Below, piece after piece: positions 14,006 to 16,377 of a DNA stretch of 16,377 bases. Source of the DNA: Rhodospirillaceae bacterium. Its GTDB lineage: Bacteria; Pseudomonadota; Alphaproteobacteria; MPNO01; UBA2964. The stretch lies in the NCBI GenBank assembly GCA_002712335.1, contig PATI01000074.1:1-16377 (forward strand), in the 5' to 3' direction. The notes below the pieces were generated by a model. The model saw nothing but the letters and a program-made list of their open reading frames with translations. It did not search any database and was not told where the DNA came from. The position numbers and the translations under genes were made by a program. Numbering within the stretch: the first letter of the stretch is position 1; every line of letters starts with the position of its first letter.

Positions 14006-14758
14006 ATGCTTTTAATTAATAATCTTCATGTAACGGTTCAGGGAAAAAAAATCCTTAATGGGGTAAACCTTGAGATTGCAGCCGGAGAAGTACATGCCGT
14101 TATGGGCCCAAATGGATCAGGAAAAAGTACGTTATCTTATGTACTTTCGGGTCGTGAAGGGTACAAAATTACGGACGGTGAAATTGTTTTTAATGGCAAA
14201 AATTTGTTGGACTTTGATGTACATGAACGTGCCGGAGAAGGTGTATTTTTGGCGTTCCAATACCCGGTGGAAATACCGGGGGTATCTAGTATGAATTTTT
14301 TGCGTACCTCTTTAAACTCAATTAGAGCCTATCGGGGTGAAGAGCCAATTTCTGCGGTAGATTTTCTTAAGTTGGTTAGACAAAAAGCAGAGACTTTGGG
14401 AATGGATGATAAACTACTTCAACGTAACGTAAATGTAGGTTTCTCTGGTGGAGAAAAAAAGCGTCACGAAGTATTACAAATGTCTCTATTAAACCCCAAA
14501 TTCGCTGTCCTTGATGAAACTGACTCAGGTCTTGATATTGATGCACTTAAAGCTGTTGCTGATGGTGTTAATGCGCTTCGCTCGCCAGATCGGTCGTCCT
14601 TAGTAATCACACATTATCAGCGGTTATTGGGTTACATTATTCCAGATTATGTACATGTTCTTTCAGAGGGAAAGATTGTAGCGTCTGGTGATAAAGAACT
14701 CGCCCTTGATTTGGAAAAGAAAGGGTACACCGGCCTAAATCAAATTCAAGCAGCTTAA
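14006..14758 (+). CDS. sufC: Fe-S cluster assembly ATPase SufC
   Basis: This 250-residue soluble ABC-type ATPase powers conformational change in the SufBCD complex; it is not a membrane transporter. Walker A is GPNGSGKST at 34-42, Q-loop Gln85 in AFQYPVEIPG, signature FSGGEKKR at 146-153, Walker B FAVLDETDSGLD at 166-177, and H-loop His205 in ITHYQRLL. The SGGEKKRHE signature and LDETDSGLD are specific to SufC as opposed to importer ATPases. The ATG at 14006 has a purine-rich stretch upstream (GGGGTAATGAAAG) but no strong Shine-Dalgarno. sufD starts 17 bases after the stop. Confidence 0.97.
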   Translation: MLLINNLHVTVQGKKILNGVNLEIAAGEVHAVMGPNGSGKSTLSYVLSGREGYKITDGEIVFNGKNLLDFDVHERAGEGVFLAFQYPVEIPGVSSMNFLRTSLNSIRAYRGEEPISAVDFLKLVRQKAETLGMDDKLLQRNVNVGFSGGEKKRHEVLQMSLLNPKFAVLDETDSGLDIDALKAVADGVNALRSPDRSSLVITHYQRLLGYIIPDYVHVLSEGKIVASGDKELALDLEKKGYTGLNQIQAA

Positions 14759-14775
14759 ATAGGAACCTGATTATA

Positions 14776-16101
14776 ATGCAAAGCGTTCAGTCTCCTAAAG
14801 ATCACAACATTTCAAGTTTTCTTGCGCGTTATAATGCACGGCGTGATGAGCTGCCAGGCGCTCGTAATTTGCGTGAAAAAGCTGTAAAAGTTTTTCAGGA
14901 CATTGGACTGCCATCTCGCAAAACCGAGACATGGAAATATTCTGATTTAAGGCATCTGTATCTCTCTGATTTTGATTTACCCACTGTTAGAAAGGTTAAT
15001 TCCGAATTACTCGCACCATTTATTTTGGAAGGTGCTAACATCATAGTATTTGTTGACGGTATCTTTTCTTCTGCTCTGTCAAAAACTGATGGGATTGAAG
15101 GACGAACCGATTTTCAAACACTTTCTAATTTTCTTAAAGCCGAAAACAAACGTGATCCTTGGTACAGTATAACAGATATTAAAAGAGCCGGCCTTACGGC
15201 TTTAAATACACTTTTAATGCATGATGGGATGGTTTTACAAATCCCCGCGAATGTAACTATTAAAAACCCGATCCAAGTTATTTTCCTTAATTCAGAGAAT
15301 TCTTCTGTGGAGACACATCTCAGAAACTTGATAACGATTGGAGAAAACAGTACTGCGACAATTATGCAGTCCTATATAACACTTGGGATCTCAACTAGTT
15401 TTTGTAATGTAGTGACAGAAGTGACTTTGGCGAAAGGTGCTAATCTGAGACAGATTATTCATCAGGATCTCGGAGAAAAAAATTGGAATATTGGACAAAC
15501 CACGGTGCAATTAGAAGAAAATGCACATTTTGATAATTTTGTTCTTTCTTCTGGTGCACGCAAAGCTCGTTCCGAAATTTGTGTCAAATTAAATGGCAAA
15601 GAAGCAAATTGTTCTTTGAAAGGCCTTGCTCTGGTTCGTGGTAATCAGCATTGTGATAATACAACAGAAGTTATCCATAACACATCGAATTGTCGTAGCA
15701 GCCAACTTTATAAAAACGTCTTAGATAATAAGTCTCGCACAGTTTTTCAGGGACGTATCTTTGTTGCCCCGGATTCGCAAAAAACCGAAGCTTTTCAAAT
15801 GAGTAGAAACTTACTCCTGTCGCGGGGTGCTCAGGCCGATAGTAAGCCGGAACTAATTATTTATGCGGATGATGTAAAATGTAGTCACGGTGCTGCTGTG
15901 GGAGACCTAGACCAAAATGCGCTTTTTTATCTAAAGTCGAGGGGCATAGACCCACAAACGGCACATATTATGATGGTAGAGGCATTTGTCTCTGACCTTA
16001 TGGAACCGTTGTGTGATGACGAAATTAAGACTCATCTCGAGGGTTTTATTACTTCATGGTTATTAAATGTTGAAACCGAAAAGATGCAGGGAGTGGCATA
16101 A
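14776..16101 (+). CDS. sufD: Fe-S cluster assembly protein SufD
   Basis: This 441-residue protein is the SufB homologue that completes the SufBC2D complex and takes part in iron acquisition. The N-terminal helical part has [16 protein letters not shown], a hallmark of SufD. A right-handed beta-helix region with repeating short strands follows. The C-terminal core reads [26 protein letters not shown], with Cys369 and His371; the His matches the conserved functional histidine of SufD. The ATG has AGGAA about 11 bases upstream. The gene ends two bases before sufS, and the sufS ribosome site lies inside its last codons. Length is in the family range. Confidence 0.95.
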   Translation: MQSVQSPKDHNISSFLARYNARRDELPGARNLREKAVKVFQDIGLPSRKTETWKYSDLRHLYLSDFDLPTVRKVNSELLAPFILEGANIIVFVDGIFSSALSKTDGIEGRTDFQTLSNFLKAENKRDPWYSITDIKRAGLTALNTLLMHDGMVLQIPANVTIKNPIQVIFLNSENSSVETHLRNLITIGENSTATIMQSYITLGISTSFCNVVTEVTLAKGANLRQIIHQDLGEKNWNIGQTTVQLEENAHFDNFVLSSGARKARSEICVKLNGKEANCSLKGLALVRGNQHCDNTTEVIHNTSNCRSSQLYKNVLDNKSRTVFQGRIFVAPDSQKTEAFQMSRNLLLSRGAQADSKPELIIYADDVKCSHGAAVGDLDQNALFYLKSRGIDPQTAHIMMVEAFVSDLMEPLCDDEIKTHLEGFITSWLLNVETEKMQGVA

Positions 16102-16103
16102 GC

Positions 16104-16377
16104 ATGGCGACAAAGGTGGTAGGCGAAATAACTCACCCGGTTTTTGATGTAAATGCTTTGCGTCAGGATTTCCCAATTTTAACGGAAGAGGTTTACGGAA
16201 AACCGTTTACATATCTTGACAGTGCAGCAAGTGCTCAAAAGCCTCGCCAAGTGATAGAAGCTATTTCTAAGGTCTATAGCACTGAATATTCCAATGTGCA
16301 CCGTGGCGTGCACTATATGAGTCAAAAAGCTACTGACGCGATGGAGGAAGCGAGAGAGAAAATAAGAAGTTTTATTA
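16104..16377 (+). CDS. sufS: Cysteine desulfurase SufS, 3' partial
   Basis: The first 91 residues are visible; the window edge cuts the gene. The product would release sulfur from cysteine as a persulfide for the SufBCD scaffold, using pyridoxal phosphate. The recognisable N-terminal stretches are [36 protein letters not shown] and [28 protein letters not shown], which are typical of group II (SufS/CsdA) desulfurases. The PLP lysine and the active-site cysteine lie beyond the edge and cannot be checked. The start is ATG 16104 with AGGGAG at 16088-16093, two bases after the sufD stop. Confidence 0.93.
   Translation, partial: MATKVVGEITHPVFDVNALRQDFPILTEEVYGKPFTYLDSAASAQKPRQVIEAISKVYSTEYSNVHRGVHYMSQKATDAMEEAREKIRSFI

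Noticed and set aside
1..16377. Mobile elements, CRISPR arrays, toxin-antitoxin or phage-defence genes
   Set aside because: No transposase, integrase, repeat-spacer pattern or defence-family motif was seen on either strand.

Overview
The window reads as a fragment of a low-GC (roughly 40%) proteobacterial chromosome, most likely an alphaproteobacterium. The basis is an Rrf2-led suf operon (regulator-sufB-C-D-S), a taurine/sulfonate-type ABC importer and densely packed operons. The lineage is inferred from gene content and style, not from a marker gene. There are no rRNA or tRNA genes, insertion sequences, CRISPR arrays or phage genes, and no gene-free stretch reaches 300 bases.

Layout. (1) 1-324: 3' part of a carboxymuconolactone-decarboxylase-family gene, convergent with (2) a minus-strand pair: a secreted PpiC-type prolyl isomerase (1078-1926) and a maleate isomerase/arylmalonate decarboxylase-family protein (330-1055). 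(3) 2102-5494: a four-gene plus-strand ABC importer (periplasmic binding protein, permease, ATPase, second and different permease), ended by tandem hairpins. (4) 5568-6212, minus strand: a protein of two alpha/beta-barrel halves, divergent from (5) 6399-11939: a five-gene catabolic operon with a benzoate-type Rieske dioxygenase (alpha, beta), a zinc-dependent medium-chain dehydrogenase, a ferredoxin-NAD reductase and an N-acyl-D-amino-acid-deacylase-family amidohydrolase. (6) 12062 to the right edge: the suf Fe-S assembly operon, with a palindrome-rich promoter in front of its Rrf2 regulator.

How it may work together (inference). The importer would bring in a small organic acid, possibly aromatic and possibly N-acylated. 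The amidohydrolase, dioxygenase and reductase, and dehydrogenase would convert it toward a catechol-type intermediate. The decarboxylase- and isomerase-family genes at the left may act further down an aromatic pathway. The usual short-chain cis-diol dehydrogenase (BenD type) is absent, and a threonine-dehydrogenase-like enzyme sits in its place. The amidohydrolase has Lys where its family normally has the first metal-binding His. No single gene is of unknown fold. The novelty, if any, lies in this combination, whose substrate cannot be read from sequence. The suf operon is a separate housekeeping unit, although it makes clusters that the Rieske and ferredoxin proteins need.

Start choice matters here: four genes appear to use TTG and two GTG, most with good Shine-Dalgarno sequences.
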